The position numbers and the translations under genes were made by a program. Positions 1 to 10,927 of a DNA stretch of 64,000 nt are shown in pieces. The stretch is from Bradyrhizobium murdochi. Lineage in GTDB: Bacteria > Pseudomonadota > Alphaproteobacteria > Rhizobiales > Xanthobacteraceae. Below the pieces are notes generated by a model. It was not told the origin of the DNA and made no database searches. It saw only the letters and a program-made list of their open reading frames with translations. Position 1 is the first letter of the stretch. Every line of letters starts with the position of its first letter. The stretch lies in NCBI RefSeq assembly GCF_000472965.1, contig NZ_AXAU01000001.1, positions 434,001-498,000 on the forward strand, given 5' to 3'.

Positions 1-1670
1 TCGGCTCGGTTTACAATGCCGAGGCGCTGGAGAAATCCGTCGAGGAAATGCAGATCGAGGCTTCACGGCGCGGCTACGCCTTCGCCGTGGTGCGTCCGCG
101 CGGCGATCGCAATTTCGAGCAGCACACCGTTTCGATCGTGTTCGCTGTCGACGAAGGCCCGCGAACCTATATCGAGCGCATCAACGTCCGCGGTAACACC
201 CGTACCCGCGACTACGTGATCCGCCGCGAGTTCGACCTGTCCGAAGGTGACGCCTACAACCGCGCCCTGGTCGATCGCGCCGAGCGCCGGCTGAAGAACC
301 TCGACTTCTTCAAGAGCGTGAAAATCCTGACCGAGCCCGGCTCGTCGACCGACCGCGTGATCCTGATCGTCGATCTCGAAGAAAAATCGACCGGCGACTT
401 CTCGGTGTCGGGCGGCTATTCGACCACGGACGGTGCGCTGGCCGAAGTCAGTATCTCCGAGCGCAACTTCCTCGGCCGCGGCCTGTATGCGAAGGCTGCC
501 GTGACCTACGGTCAGTACGCGCGCGGCGGCTCGCTGTCGTTCGTCGACCCCTATCTGTTCGACTATCGCGTCGCGCTCGGCCTCGACCTGTTCTACCGCG
601 AGCAATTGGCCAACAGCTACATCGCCTATGGCACCAAGACGCTGGGCTTCAGCCCGCGGCTCGGCTTCACCTTGCGCGAAGATCTTGCGCTGCAGTTGCG
701 CTACTCGATCTATCAGCAGGAAATCTCGCTGCCGAACGCGCTCGCGAACTGTAACAACAACTCGACGAACTCGTTGCTCGCGTTCAATCCGTCGCCGGCA
801 TATGCGAATCTGGTCGGTGCGCCCGCCGGCGGATCGATCACGGAGGGAGGCCAAACCGCCACCGACGTCTCGGGCCAGGGTTTGTGGTGCTACTTCGACG
901 GCGAAGCTTCGCTGCCCGTCCGCAGGGAACTGCAGAGCGGCAAGGCGCTGACCTCGTCGGTTGGCTATTCGCTGAACTACAACACGCTGGACAACAACAA
1001 GAACCCGACCGACGGCTTGCTGATCGACTGGAAGCAGGACTTCGCGGGCGTTGGCGGCGACGTGAGCTACATCAAGTCGGCGATCGACGCGAAGTACTAC
1101 ACCCCGCTGGTCGCCGATATCGTCGGCCTGATCCACCTCCAAGGCGGTATTCTCAACCAATTCGGCGGCAGCGAGCTGCGCATGCTGGATCACTTCCAGA
1201 TGGGCCCGAACCTGGTGCGCGGTTTTGCGCCGAACGGTATCGGTCCGCGCGATTTGAATCCGTTCGGTACGCGTGACGCGCTCGGCGGCACCAAGTACTG
1301 GGGCGCTTCGTTCGAATTGCAGATGCCGTTCTGGTTCCTGCCGAAGGAAGTCGGACTCAAGGGCTCGGTCTATGCCGACGCCGGCGGACTGTTCGACTAC
1401 AAGGGTCCGACGTCGTGGGCAGCAACGGGCGAGGTCAATGTGCCCGGCTGCGTCCCGCCGACGCAAGCGACCGCGACGACCGCGGCCTCTCCCGGGACCT
1501 GTTTGGGATTGCAGTATGACAACGGCAATGTGGTCCGCACCTCGGTGGGTGTCGGTATCATCTGGGCCTCGCCCTTCGGTCCGCTGCGCTTCGACTATGC
1601 GGTTCCGCTTACGAAGGGCCAGTTTGACCGCGTGCAGGAATTCAAGTTTGGCGGTGGCACATCGTTCTGA
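1..1670 (+). CDS. bamA: Outer membrane protein assembly factor BamA (3' part)
   Basis: This is the C-terminal 555 or so residues of BamA, the central subunit of the BAM complex that inserts beta-barrel proteins into the outer membrane. The frame is open from the window edge, so the signal peptide and first POTRA domains lie upstream. The visible part begins in a POTRA domain and includes a final POTRA with the phrase IERINVRGNTRTRDYVIRRE, followed by the 16-strand barrel. The conserved loop-6 VRGF motif is present (nt about 1215-1226), and the protein ends in phenylalanine, as outer-membrane barrels do. lpxD follows after about 130 bp, the usual bamA-lpx arrangement. A cysteine-containing loop insertion near nt 750-890 is typical variation in barrel loops. 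Confidence 0.97.
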   Translation, partial: GSVYNAEALEKSVEEMQIEASRRGYAFAVVRPRGDRNFEQHTVSIVFAVDEGPRTYIERINVRGNTRTRDYVIRREFDLSEGDAYNRALVDRAERRLKNLDFFKSVKILTEPGSSTDRVILIVDLEEKSTGDFSVSGGYSTTDGALAEVSISERNFLGRGLYAKAAVTYGQYARGGSLSFVDPYLFDYRVALGLDLFYREQLANSYIAYGTKTLGFSPRLGFTLREDLALQLRYSIYQQEISLPNALANCNNNSTNSLLAFNPSPAYANLVGAPAGGSITEGGQTATDVSGQGLWCYFDGEASLPVRRELQSGKALTSSVGYSLNYNTLDNNKNPTDGLLIDWKQDFAGVGGDVSYIKSAIDAKYYTPLVADIVGLIHLQGGILNQFGGSELRMLDHFQMGPNLVRGFAPNGIGPRDLNPFGTRDALGGTKYWGASFELQMPFWFLPKEVGLKGSVYADAGGLFDYKGPTSWAATGEVNVPGCVPPTQATATTAASPGTCLGLQYDNGNVVRTSVGVGIIWASPFGPLRFDYAVPLTKGQFDRVQEFKFGGGTSF

Positions 1671-1797
1671 GGTGTATTGAAGCGAAATGGGCTAAGGTCC
1701 ACGTGACGAGTACACCAAGGAGTAAGGGGAGGGTTCGGCTTCGCGTCTTCGAAGCCGGCTCTCCGGTGTGAATAGCGGCCGGACTGCGACGGGTGAA

Positions 1798-2865
1798 ATG
1801 GCGCAGCCGATATTCTTCAAGCAACCTCCTTCCTCAACGCTGGCCGAGCTGGCCGCGTTGACAGGAGCGGTATTGGTCGACCCTGCGCGGGGCGATCATG
1901 TGATCAGGGGCCTCGCTTCGCTCGACGAAGCCGGCCCGATGCATCTAGCGTTCTTCGACAATCTCAAATACGCCGATCAGCTCAAGGCGACCAATGCCGG
2001 CGCTTGTCTGATCAGCCCGCGTTTCGAGGCCCAGGTGCCCGCCCATGTGGCGGTGCTGCGGGCGACCCAGCCGTTCCGCGCCTTCGTCAAGCTGGCGCGC
2101 GAGTGGCACGCCGATGCGCTCCGCCCGCAATCCTGGTTCGACAATGACGGCATCGCGCCATCGGCGATCATCGATCCGTCCGCCCATCTCGAGGACGGCG
2201 TCATCGTCGATCCGCTCGCGGTGATCGGCCCACGGGTCGAGATCGGCACTGGCACCGTAATCGGTGCCGGCGCGGTGATCGGCGCCGACGTCAAAATCGG
2301 CCGCGACTGCAATGTCGGCGCGCGCAGCGCGATCCAGTTCGCCCTGATCGGCAACAACGTGCTGATCCACCCCGCCTGCAGTATCGGACAGGACGGTTAC
2401 GGCTTCATTTTCTTCGGCCCCGAGGGCCATTTGAAGGTGCCCCAGACCGGCCGCGTCCTGATCCAGAACGACGTCGAGATCGGCGCCGGCACCTGCATCG
2501 ACCGCGGCAGCCTGCGGGATACGGTAATCGGTGAGGGCACCAAAATCGACAATCAGGTCCAGATCGGCCACAATGTAACCATCGGCAGGCACTGCCTGCT
2601 CGCGGCCCAGATCGGGCTCGCGGGCAGCCTGACGATCGGCGACAACGTCGCGCTGGGTGCCAAGGTGGGCATCAACAACCACCTCAAGATCGGCGATGGC
2701 GCGCAGGTGACGGCGATGAGCGCGGTCAAGGACGATATCCCACCCAACGGTCGCTGGGGCGGCCATTTTGCCAAACCGACCAAGCAGTGGTTCAGGGAGA
2801 TTGTTGCAGTAGAGCGGCTGGTGCAGGGTAGCACCGTCGATCCGAAAGGCGAAGGGCGCGAGTGA
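1798..2865 (+). CDS. lpxD: UDP-3-O-acylglucosamine N-acyltransferase LpxD
   Basis: LpxD adds the second 3-hydroxyacyl chain, from acyl-ACP, to the 2-amino group of UDP-3-O-acyl-glucosamine in lipid A synthesis. The 355-residue protein has the N-terminal uridine-binding domain and then, from about residue 120, a left-handed beta helix of hexapeptide repeats ([14 protein letters not shown]). The likely catalytic histidine is His258 in QIGHNV. An in-frame GTG at 1768 would add ten residues, but the ATG at 1798 gives MAQPIFFKQ, which fits the family start better. The stop overlaps the fabZ start (TGATG), so the two are probably translationally coupled. Confidence 0.96.
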   Translation: MAQPIFFKQPPSSTLAELAALTGAVLVDPARGDHVIRGLASLDEAGPMHLAFFDNLKYADQLKATNAGACLISPRFEAQVPAHVAVLRATQPFRAFVKLAREWHADALRPQSWFDNDGIAPSAIIDPSAHLEDGVIVDPLAVIGPRVEIGTGTVIGAGAVIGADVKIGRDCNVGARSAIQFALIGNNVLIHPACSIGQDGYGFIFFGPEGHLKVPQTGRVLIQNDVEIGAGTCIDRGSLRDTVIGEGTKIDNQVQIGHNVTIGRHCLLAAQIGLAGSLTIGDNVALGAKVGINNHLKIGDGAQVTAMSAVKDDIPPNGRWGGHFAKPTKQWFREIVAVERLVQGSTVDPKGEGRE

Positions 2866-3323
2866 TGGAGGAGGCACCGGTCAGGTTTGAGCTCGTGGAT
2901 ATCAACGAGATCCTCAAGACGCTCCCGCACCGTTATCCAATGCTGCTGATCGATCGGGTGATCAAGATCCGGACTGATTACAGCGGCATCGGCATCAAGA
3001 ACGTTACCTTCAACGAGCCGCCGTTTCTCGGCCATTTCCCCGAACGTCCGGTCTATCCCGGCGTGATGATGATCGAGGCCATGGCGCAGACCGCCGGCGT
3101 GATCGGCATCAAGTCGGTCGAAGGCACCGAGAAGCCGCGCGCGGTTTATTTCCTCACCATCGACAAGTGCAAATTCCGCAAGCCGGTGATGCCCGGCGAC
3201 ACCATCGAGTACCACATGCGCTCGATCGGCCGCCGCAAGGCGATGTGGTGGTTTCACGGCGACGCCAAGGTAAATGGCGCGGTGGTCGCGGAAGCCGACG
3301 TCGGCGCGATGCTGACGGATTGA
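2865..3323 (+). CDS. fabZ: 3-hydroxyacyl-ACP dehydratase FabZ
   Basis: FabZ removes water from 3-hydroxyacyl-ACP in fatty acid elongation and so balances fatty acid synthesis against lipid A synthesis, which draws on the same 3-hydroxyacyl-ACP pool. The 152-residue hot-dog-fold protein carries the catalytic pair His57 (GHFPERP) and Glu71 ([11 protein letters not shown]). The ATG at 2865 shares one base with the lpxD stop; a GTG one codon earlier is also possible. The usual next gene, lpxA, is displaced by about 1.5 kb holding two secreted proteins. Confidence 0.96.
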   Translation: MEEAPVRFELVDINEILKTLPHRYPMLLIDRVIKIRTDYSGIGIKNVTFNEPPFLGHFPERPVYPGVMMIEAMAQTAGVIGIKSVEGTEKPRAVYFLTIDKCKFRKPVMPGDTIEYHMRSIGRRKAMWWFHGDAKVNGAVVAEADVGAMLTD

Positions 3324-3468
3324 GCCGGACTGGATTTGTCCGTCACACAACTGACGTCTTGCTGATGTCTTTGTACAATCCTTGGTAGTGGCGCCCATTT
3401 TCGAGGTCGATTGACGAAATTTGCGGATTAGACCTGGCTTGGGTCCACGTTTTTTAACGGAGGCGTCC

Positions 3469-4104
3469 TTGAACAAGTTTGCGTCCATCATTTCGTGTTT
3501 GGTCATTTTTCTGCTGATGCCGCCGCAAGGTTACGCGGCAGATCTCAATGGTCTTGTCGCGTCCCTCAAGGGTGGCGGCTACGTCATCGTGTTTCGACAC
3601 GGCGCCACCGACGATAGCCAGAAGGACATTTACCCCTTCAAATTCGACGACATGAGTGCACAGCGCCAACTGAGCGAGAAGGGCCGCACGCTGGCGCGCG
3701 AGCTTGGAGCTGCACTCGCGAAACTTGGCATACCAATCGGCGAGGTCTACACCAGCCAGCTAAACCGCGCGGTCGAGACCGGCAAGCTGCTCAGCGGCAA
3801 GGACGTTTCTCCCGTCGACGCCCTGACCGACAGCGGCGCGGGCAGTGCGTCGGCGATGGCGAATCCCGATGGCAAGAACGCCAAAATTGGGCGCGCTGTC
3901 CGCGATCTCGTCAATGCGCCTCTGAAAGCCGGCGTCAATAATGTGGTGGTGACACACAAGACCAACGTTGCCGATGCCTTCGGAAAGGAATTTGGCGATA
4001 TCCGCGAAGGCGAGGCGCTCGTCTACAAGACCAGTAGCTCAGGCCCGGCCGTCCTGGTCACGCGCGTGCAACCTGGCGAATGGATTGCTCAGACCGGCAG
4101 TTAG
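3469..4104 (+). CDS. Secreted histidine phosphatase family protein
   Basis: A TTG start at 3469 is chosen because it follows a clear ribosome binding site (ggagg at about 3459-3463) and begins a signal peptide (MNKFASIISCLVIFLLM, cleavage near GYAA-DLNG). The mature protein has the phosphoglycerate-mutase-fold motif FRHG at residues 42-45, whose histidine is the phospho-acceptor, and a second histidine in VVTHKTN. It is probably a periplasmic phosphohydrolase; the substrate cannot be told from sequence. Length is 211 residues. It interrupts the usual fabZ-lpxA adjacency. The family assignment is firm, the role unknown. Confidence 0.85.
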   Translation: MNKFASIISCLVIFLLMPPQGYAADLNGLVASLKGGGYVIVFRHGATDDSQKDIYPFKFDDMSAQRQLSEKGRTLARELGAALAKLGIPIGEVYTSQLNRAVETGKLLSGKDVSPVDALTDSGAGSASAMANPDGKNAKIGRAVRDLVNAPLKAGVNNVVVTHKTNVADAFGKEFGDIREGEALVYKTSSSGPAVLVTRVQPGEWIAQTGS

Positions 4105-4110
4105 AGCCTT

Positions 4111-4228
4111 TTCGGTTCTGATTGAATCAGAACCGGGCTTTAGATTCTTGTTTTGACGCGTTTTCTTGACGCGAGAACCGGTGTCCATCCCCGGACAAAG
4201 TCCGGGGAAGGCTTTCGCTGGAAAACAC
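4111..4228. repeat. Palindromic intergenic repeat (cggttctgatt type)
   Basis: A perfect 23-nt palindrome lies at 4113-4135 (arms CGGTTCTGATT and AATCAGAACCG around one base). It is followed by a tandem ttttgacgcg / tttcttgacgcg and a second hairpin near 4192-4209 (CCCCGGAC, aaa, GTCCGGGG). I recall this composite as a dispersed repeat in Bradyrhizobium-type genomes; a related block with the gaaccggtgtcca phrase occurs upstream of kdsA. Confidence 0.6.
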
Positions 4229-4360
4229 TCCGGCAGGACACCGTTCGACCGTGCATCAACCTTGGGGCGATCGGTCCAGCCCAATTGTGACGTGTTGAGG
4301 GAACTTCAGCCGGCCAGCAGCTTTATAGATGCTGTGGGGAATCTGTTGCCGGATGGCCGC

Positions 4361-4702
4361 ATGAAGTTTCTCTGGGTCGGAGTTGCACTGTTAGTTCTCG
4401 GCGGACATGCCGTGGCCCGCGATGACGGTCGCTACGCCAAATCTCCGCTCAAGTCGTGGTTCGACAGCCTCAGGAGCGGAAAGGGGCCATGTTGCTCCGA
4501 CGCCGATGGCTCTGTTGTCGCCGATGTCGATTGGGAATCCAAGGACGGCCATTACCGCGTGCGGCTCGAGGGCCAATGGATCGACGTCCCCGACGATGCC
4601 GTGATTACCGAGCCCAATCGCGCAGGCCGAACCATGGTGTGGCCGATGAAGGACTCGCTCGGGATTACGATCCGCTGCTTCCTGCCCGGCAGCATGACAT
4701 AG
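4361..4702 (+). CDS. Small secreted protein of unknown function
   Basis: A 113-residue protein with a clear signal peptide (MKFLWVGVALLVLGGHAVA, then RDDGRYA). The mature part contains adjacent cysteines (GPCCSDADG), a DVDW motif, and the phrases GQWIDVPDDAVI and RAGRTMVWP, which I recall as a conserved secreted family in Bradyrhizobium with no known function. The ATG at 4361 is preferred over longer in-frame extensions because it starts exactly at the signal peptide. A third cysteine near the C-terminus (IRCFLPG) could form a disulfide. It lies between the phosphatase and lpxA on the same strand. Confidence 0.75.
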   Translation: MKFLWVGVALLVLGGHAVARDDGRYAKSPLKSWFDSLRSGKGPCCSDADGSVVADVDWESKDGHYRVRLEGQWIDVPDDAVITEPNRAGRTMVWPMKDSLGITIRCFLPGSMT

Positions 4703-4876
4703 CGACGGCTTGTCTCGGCCTTTGGGGTGTGGAAATGGGCGGCAGCGGATGGATGTTGCAGGCCTTGCGCGCTCGACACATGACGTAATCATACGTCACT
4801 AGACAGCATTGAAATGCCGCGCTAACCACCGGAAAACGCGAGATATTCGCGCGCAATCGATGGGCTGGGCTGCTTG

Positions 4877-5680
4877 ATGGGTATGATCGATCCAACCGCG
4901 CGGGTTGAGGATGGCGCTGTGATCGGAGAGGGGACAACAATCGGTCCCTATTGCATCATCGGGCCGAACGTCACCATAGGCGCGAACTGCAAGTTGATCG
5001 CGCATGTGAACGTGGCGGGGCATACGACCATCGCCGATGGCTGTGTTATTTACCCGTTTGCTGCATTGGGAGGTCCGCCGCAGGACCTCAGCTATCGCGG
5101 TGAACGGACCCGGCTCGAGGTCGGCGAAGGATGCACCATCCGCGAAGGCGTAACGATGAATATCGGAACGAAGAAGGGCGGCGGCCTCACGCGGGTGGGC
5201 GCACGCGGTTACTTCATGAACAACAGCCACGTCGGCCATGATTGCGTCGTGGGGAGCGACGTTATCTTCGCGACGTCTGCGACGCTGGGCGGTCATTGCG
5301 AGATTGGCGATTTCGTCTACATCGGCGGGCTGTCTGCCGTGCATCAGTTCACGCGGATCGGGCCGCAAGTGATGGTCGGTGGCGTCTGCGGCGTGCGCGG
5401 CGACATCATTCCGTTCGGTCTCGCCAATGGACAGTATGCCAGCCTCGAAGGGCTGAACATCATCGGCATGAAGCGCCGCAAATTCACCAGGGAGCGGCTT
5501 GTCAAGGTGCGCTCGTTCTACCAAAAGCTGTTTCACGGGCCCGGTATTTTTGCCGAGCGGCTGAACGCGGTGCAACCGATGGCTGGAGAGGATCCGGCGA
5601 TCGCGGAAATCCTCGCCTTCATCGGCGACGGTAAACTTCGTCCGCTCTGCCTTCCCGCCGGCGACGGCAACAAGCCTTGA
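4877..5680 (+). CDS. lpxA: UDP-N-acetylglucosamine acyltransferase LpxA
   Basis: LpxA catalyses the first step of lipid A synthesis, moving a 3-hydroxyacyl chain from ACP to the 3-OH of UDP-GlcNAc in the cytoplasm. The 267-residue protein is a left-handed beta helix of hexapeptide repeats with a helical C-terminal acyltransferase domain. The catalytic segment NNSHVGHDC gives His118 and His121, equivalent to E. coli His122 and His125. Starts at TTG 4874, ATG 4877 and ATG 4883 are all in frame; 4877 gives MGMIDPTARV, closest to the family pattern. lpxI follows after 19 bp. Confidence 0.96.
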   Translation: MGMIDPTARVEDGAVIGEGTTIGPYCIIGPNVTIGANCKLIAHVNVAGHTTIADGCVIYPFAALGGPPQDLSYRGERTRLEVGEGCTIREGVTMNIGTKKGGGLTRVGARGYFMNNSHVGHDCVVGSDVIFATSATLGGHCEIGDFVYIGGLSAVHQFTRIGPQVMVGGVCGVRGDIIPFGLANGQYASLEGLNIIGMKRRKFTRERLVKVRSFYQKLFHGPGIFAERLNAVQPMAGEDPAIAEILAFIGDGKLRPLCLPAGDGNKP

Positions 5681-5699
5681 TGACGGGATCGCCGCAACC

Positions 5700-6557
5700 A
5701 TGATCTCAGCGGCTTCCGATATTTCATCGCCCGTCGGTGTCATCGCAGGCGGCGGCGCGATGCCGTTCGCGGTGGCGGATTCGCTTGCCGCGCGGGGATT
5801 GGCGCCAGTGCTGTTTGCGCTGCGCGGCGCCTGCGATCCGGATCGCGTCGGCCGCTTCCGCCATCACTGGATCTCGGTCGGACAACTCGGCCGCGCCACA
5901 AAGCTGTTCCGCAGCGAGGGCTGCCGCGACCTGATCTTCATCGGCACGTTGCTGCGGCCTGCGCTGTCGGAAATCAGGCTGGACTGGGGAACGATCCGCG
6001 TCATCGGCCGCGTCTGGGCGGCGTTTCGCGGCGGCGACGATCATTTGTTGTCGGGGATCGGCCGCATCCTCGAACAGGACGGTTTCCGGATGGTCGGTAT
6101 CAGGGATGTCGCCCCCGACGTCCTTATGCCGGCGGGAAACATTGCCCGTGCCACGCCGGATGCCGCCGCCGCCGCCGATATTGCCAAGGGGCGGGAGGTG
6201 CTTGGCGCGCTTGGCCCGTTCGACATCGGCCAGGCCGTGGTCGTGATCGACGGGCACGTGGTTGCGGTGGAGGATATCGAGGGCACCGACGGACTGCTGG
6301 CGCGCGTGGCGAGGCTGCGTGAGGCGGGGCGCATTCGCGCCAAGTCCGGCCGCGGCGTGCTGGTGAAGGCACCGAAGAGCGGGCAGGATTTGCGCTTCGA
6401 CCTGCCGGCCGTGGGCGCAAAAACCATCGAAGGCGCAGCCAGCGCCGGACTCGCCGGCATTGCCGTGATCGCCGGCCATACCATTGCCGCGGATTCGCAA
6501 GCCATGATCGAGGCCGCTGATAATGCCGGCTTGTTCATCCAGGGCTTGCCCGCGTGA
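5700..6557 (+). CDS. lpxI: UDP-2,3-diacylglucosamine pyrophosphatase LpxI
   Basis: LpxI hydrolyses UDP-2,3-diacylglucosamine to lipid X plus UMP. It replaces LpxH in alphaproteobacteria. The 285-residue sequence has the family's N-terminal VGVIAGGGAMPFAVAD segment and the C-terminal catalytic half with VVIDGHVVAVEDIEGTDGLL and a VLVKAPKSGQDLRFDLP stretch. Its place between lpxA and lpxB is the standard alphaproteobacterial arrangement. The last four bases overlap the lpxB start (GTGA). Confidence 0.95.
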   Translation: MISAASDISSPVGVIAGGGAMPFAVADSLAARGLAPVLFALRGACDPDRVGRFRHHWISVGQLGRATKLFRSEGCRDLIFIGTLLRPALSEIRLDWGTIRVIGRVWAAFRGGDDHLLSGIGRILEQDGFRMVGIRDVAPDVLMPAGNIARATPDAAAAADIAKGREVLGALGPFDIGQAVVVIDGHVVAVEDIEGTDGLLARVARLREAGRIRAKSGRGVLVKAPKSGQDLRFDLPAVGAKTIEGAASAGLAGIAVIAGHTIAADSQAMIEAADNAGLFIQGLPA

Positions 6558-7744
6558 CGCCGGCTCGCGCGACCGCCGGGATGGAGCGGAGGATATTTCT
6601 GATCGCGACGGAAGAATCCGGCGATCGCCTCGGCGCCAGCTTGATGAAGGTGCTGCGCCAGCGCCTTGGCGATGCGGTACAGTTCGAGGGCGTCGGCGGC
6701 CGCGCAATGGCGCGCGAAGGCCTGGAGTCGCTGTTTCCGATTGAAGAACTCTCGATCATCGGGCTGGCGGCAGTCGTCAAGGAATTGCCGAAGATCCTCG
6801 GGCTGATCAAGGAAACGGCCATCGTGGTGACGGAGGCATCGCCCGATATTCTCGTCATCATCGACAGCCCCGACTTTACCCATCGCGTCGCCAGGCGTGT
6901 GCGCGCCAAGGATCCCAAGATTCCGATCGTCGATTATGTGTCGCCCTCGGTATGGGCGTGGCGACCCGGTCGGGCGCGCGCGATGCTGAAATATGTCGAT
7001 CACGTGCTGGCGCTGCTGCCGTTCGAGCCGGAGGCCTATCGCAGGCTGCACGGCCCTCCCTGTACCTATGTCGGTCACCCCCTGACCGAGCAACTGGCCT
7101 CGCTGCGGCCGAATGCCGATGAGAGCAGGCGACGGGCGGAGTCGCCGCCGGTGCTGTTGGTGCTGCCGGGAAGCCGACGCAACGAAATTCGTCACCACAT
7201 GGCGGTATTCGGCCAGGCGGTGGGGCTGCTGCAGGAGCAGGGCGTAGCGTTCGAGCTCATGCTGCCTACCATGCCGCATCTGCAGGAAGCGGTCGTCGAT
7301 GCGGTGAAGGGCTGGCCGGTCCAGCCCCAGGTCGTGATCGGCGAGCAGGACAAACGGGCGGCCTTTCGGATCGCCCATGCGGCGCTGGCCAAATCCGGTA
7401 CGGTGACGCTCGAACTGGCACTGGCCGGTGTGCCGATGGTGACGGGCTACCGGGTCGGCGCCATCGAAGCTTGGATCTTGCGGCGCGCGATCAAGGTGAA
7501 CTCGGTGATACTGGCCAATCTCGTGATCGGCGAGAACGTCATTCCCGAACTCCTGCAGGAAGACTGTACTCCAGAAAAGCTCGCAGCAGCGCTGCGTGAT
7601 GTGTTGAGCGACAGCGACCTGCGTCGAAAGCAACTCGAGGCCTTCGGCAAGATCGACGGCATCATGTCGACCGGCAACCAGCCGCCCAGCGTGCGCGCCG
7701 CGGACATCGTGCTGGCGACGATGCATCAGGCGCGGCGGGGGTAG
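6554..7744 (+). CDS. lpxB: Lipid-A-disaccharide synthase LpxB
   Basis: LpxB is a GT19 glycosyltransferase that joins lipid X to UDP-2,3-diacylglucosamine to make the tetraacyl disaccharide. Diagnostic segments are the N-terminal IFLIATEESGDRLGASL, the PSVWAWRPGRA motif and the C-terminal nucleotide-binding part around KSGTVTLELALAGVPMV. The GTG at 6554 overlaps the lpxI stop by four bases, the usual coupled arrangement; an ATG at 6581 is an alternative that would remove nine residues. This gene closes the left lipid A cluster and is convergent with gltA. Confidence 0.95.
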   Translation: MTPARATAGMERRIFLIATEESGDRLGASLMKVLRQRLGDAVQFEGVGGRAMAREGLESLFPIEELSIIGLAAVVKELPKILGLIKETAIVVTEASPDILVIIDSPDFTHRVARRVRAKDPKIPIVDYVSPSVWAWRPGRARAMLKYVDHVLALLPFEPEAYRRLHGPPCTYVGHPLTEQLASLRPNADESRRRAESPPVLLVLPGSRRNEIRHHMAVFGQAVGLLQEQGVAFELMLPTMPHLQEAVVDAVKGWPVQPQVVIGEQDKRAAFRIAHAALAKSGTVTLELALAGVPMVTGYRVGAIEAWILRRAIKVNSVILANLVIGENVIPELLQEDCTPEKLAAALRDVLSDSDLRRKQLEAFGKIDGIMSTGNQPPSVRAADIVLATMHQARRG

Positions 7745-7748
7745 GAAT

Positions 7749-7829
7749 GTAGGATGGGTGGAGCGAAGCGATACCCATCAATCGCGGCATACACTGGCGA
7801 TGGGTATCGCTGCGCTCCACCCATCCTAC
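7749..7829. repeat. Long palindromic repeat, gtaggatgggtgg family
   Basis: Arms at 7749-7779 and 7799-7829 are 31 bp each and match at 30 positions, separated by about 19 bases. The ends read gtaggatgggtgg and ccacccatcctac. It lies just after the lpxB stop between convergent genes. A related element with gtagggtgggc ends lies after pyrG (46116-46209). Confidence 0.7.
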
Positions 7830-7838
7830 GAAAAAGCA

Positions 7839-7871
7839 AAAAGCCGGACGCGATGATCGCATCCGGCTTTC
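7839..7871 (-). terminator. Rho-independent terminator of gltA
   Basis: A strong hairpin with arms aaagccgga(c)gcgat and atcgc(a)tccggcttt surrounds a very short loop. On the minus strand it is followed by tttttgcttttt, so it ends gltA transcripts that run leftward. It lies 25 bp beyond the gltA stop. On the plus strand the T-run is weak. Confidence 0.75.
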
Positions 7872-7895
7872 ATCATGTCTTGCAAGCGACGTCGG

Positions 7896-9200
<1,305 letters not shown>

Positions 9201-9362
9201 CGTGAAGTCCCCGATGAAATCGTTGCGAAAACCGCGCCTGACCCTGGTGCCATTTCCGGGGCACAAGCAAGGAGGCCGGCTTGTCTGGAAGCGGCGGCAA
9301 ATGGGTTAGCTTATTGCCCTGTGCACTGCAAGATGGCCGGAAACCCGCATAAGGTAGGGGCT

Positions 9363-10787
9363 TCAGCCGGCCGCCTGATCAGCTAGCCGACCCAGGCATT
9401 CCTCCCGCCCCAGCACTGCCAAAACGTCGAAAATGCCAGGCGAAGTCGTCCGCCCGGTCAGCGCCACCCGGAGCGGTTGGGCGACGGCGCCGAGCTTGAG
9501 GCTGTTCTGCTCCGCGAAATTCCGCATGGCGGATTCGGTGGTTTCGGCGCGCCAGTCGGTCACGGTTTCCAGCGCGGTGCGGAGTTGGCCGATCAGCGTC
9601 CGGGTTTCCGGCGTCAGCAGAGCCAAGGCCTTCGGTTCGATCTGGAGCGGGCGGTCGGCAAAGATGAAGTAGGCGCCCGAGATAAGCTCGATCAAGGTCT
9701 TGGCGCGTTCTTTCAAGCTCGGCATCGCGCGCAGCAATTGTGCGCGGGTGGTGTCGTTGAGTTTTGCCTTCAGATCGGCGCCGTCGGGGACATAGTCCAA
9801 GACGCTCTCGAACTGGGATACCAGCGCGCCGTCATCGGCGTTGCGGATGTAGTGGCCGTTGAGGTTTTCCAGCTTGGCAAAATCGAAGCGTGCAGCAGAC
9901 CGCCCGATCGCCGGCAGGTCGAACGCGTCGATCATTTCCTGCGTCGAGAAAATCTCCTGGTCGCCATGGCTCCAGCCGAGCCGGACCAGGTAATTGCGCA
10001 GCGCCTCCGGCAGATATCCCATGGCGCGGTAGGCATCGACACCGAGCGCACCATGCCGCTTCGACAGTTTTGAACCATCGGGCCCGTGGATCAGCGGGAT
10101 ATGGGACATGTTCGGGATGTCCCATCCAAGCGCATCGTAGATCTGCTTCTGGCGTGCGGCGTTGATCAGATGGTCATCGCCGCGGATGACATGGGTCACG
10201 CCCATGTCATGGTCGTCGACCACGACAGCCAGCATGTAGGTCGGATTGCCGTCGCCACGCAGCAGCACGAGGTCGTCGAGGTTTTCGTTCTGCCAGACCA
10301 CGCGCCCCTGCACCTGATCCTCGATCACGGTCTCGCCGGTCTGCGGGGCCTTCAGGCGAATGGTCGGCTTCATGCCGGCGGGCGCGTCTCCCGGGTCACG
10401 ATCCCGCCACATCCCGTCATAGAGGCGGGTGCGGCCCTCCGCGCGCGCCTTCTCGCGCATCGCGGTCAGCTCCTCCGCGGTGGCGTAGCAACGGTACGCC
10501 TGGCCGCTGGCGAGCAGTTGCTCGGCCACTTCGCGATGACGGGCGGCGCGGCTGAACTGATGAATGACATCGCCGTCCCAATCGAGCTCGAGCCATTTCA
10601 GCCCATCCAGGATGGCGGCAATGGCGGCTTCCGTGGAGCGCTCGCGGTCGGTGTCCTCGATCCGCAGCAGCATCTTGCCGCCGCGCTTCTTGGCATAGAG
10701 CCAGTTGAACAGCGCGGTCCGGGCGCCTCCGATATGGAGGAAGCCGGTGGGCGAAGGGGCGAAGCGTGTGACGACGGAATCGGTCAT
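9363..10787 (-). CDS. gltX: Glutamate--tRNA ligase
   Basis: GluRS is a class I aminoacyl-tRNA synthetase. The HIGH-type motif is [14 protein letters not shown] near residue 18 and the KMSKS-type motif is SKLSKRHG. At 474 residues it is full length with the anticodon-binding C-terminal domain. The ATG at 10787 is preferred to the TTG at 10793, since it gives [16 protein letters not shown]. It is divergent from glnS with 140 bp between the starts, so both presumably share a promoter region. Confidence 0.96.
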   Translation of the reverse strand: MTDSVVTRFAPSPTGFLHIGGARTALFNWLYAKKRGGKMLLRIEDTDRERSTEAAIAAILDGLKWLELDWDGDVIHQFSRAARHREVAEQLLASGQAYRCYATAEELTAMREKARAEGRTRLYDGMWRDRDPGDAPAGMKPTIRLKAPQTGETVIEDQVQGRVVWQNENLDDLVLLRGDGNPTYMLAVVVDDHDMGVTHVIRGDDHLINAARQKQIYDALGWDIPNMSHIPLIHGPDGSKLSKRHGALGVDAYRAMGYLPEALRNYLVRLGWSHGDQEIFSTQEMIDAFDLPAIGRSAARFDFAKLENLNGHYIRNADDGALVSQFESVLDYVPDGADLKAKLNDTTRAQLLRAMPSLKERAKTLIELISGAYFIFADRPLQIEPKALALLTPETRTLIGQLRTALETVTDWRAETTESAMRNFAEQNSLKLGAVAQPLRVALTGRTTSPGIFDVLAVLGREECLGRLADQAAG

Positions 10788-10927
10788 TACCAAGCACGTG
10801 AGCGGTGAACGGCGGTGGTGTATAGCAGGAACGGTTCATAACTAAAGCCCGGGCCGGTGGCAAAGTGGGCTTGGCTCACAGGGGCGAATTTGGCAGAAGG
10901 TTCGCCAATCCCTAACAGGAACTCAGG

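Noticed and set aside
63..1466. Long minus-strand open frame opposite bamA
   Set aside because: The plus strand clearly encodes BamA; high GC content with G/C third positions leaves long antisense frames open. Arg/Gln-rich composition without motifs.
4166..4360. Upstream extension of the small secreted protein gene
   Set aside because: It would place about 65 unrelated residues before a clean signal peptide and runs through a palindromic repeat.
6041..7726. 561-codon minus-strand frame opposite lpxI-lpxB
   Set aside because: Overlaps two certain lipid A genes and has low-complexity His/Arg-rich sequence; no ribosome binding site.
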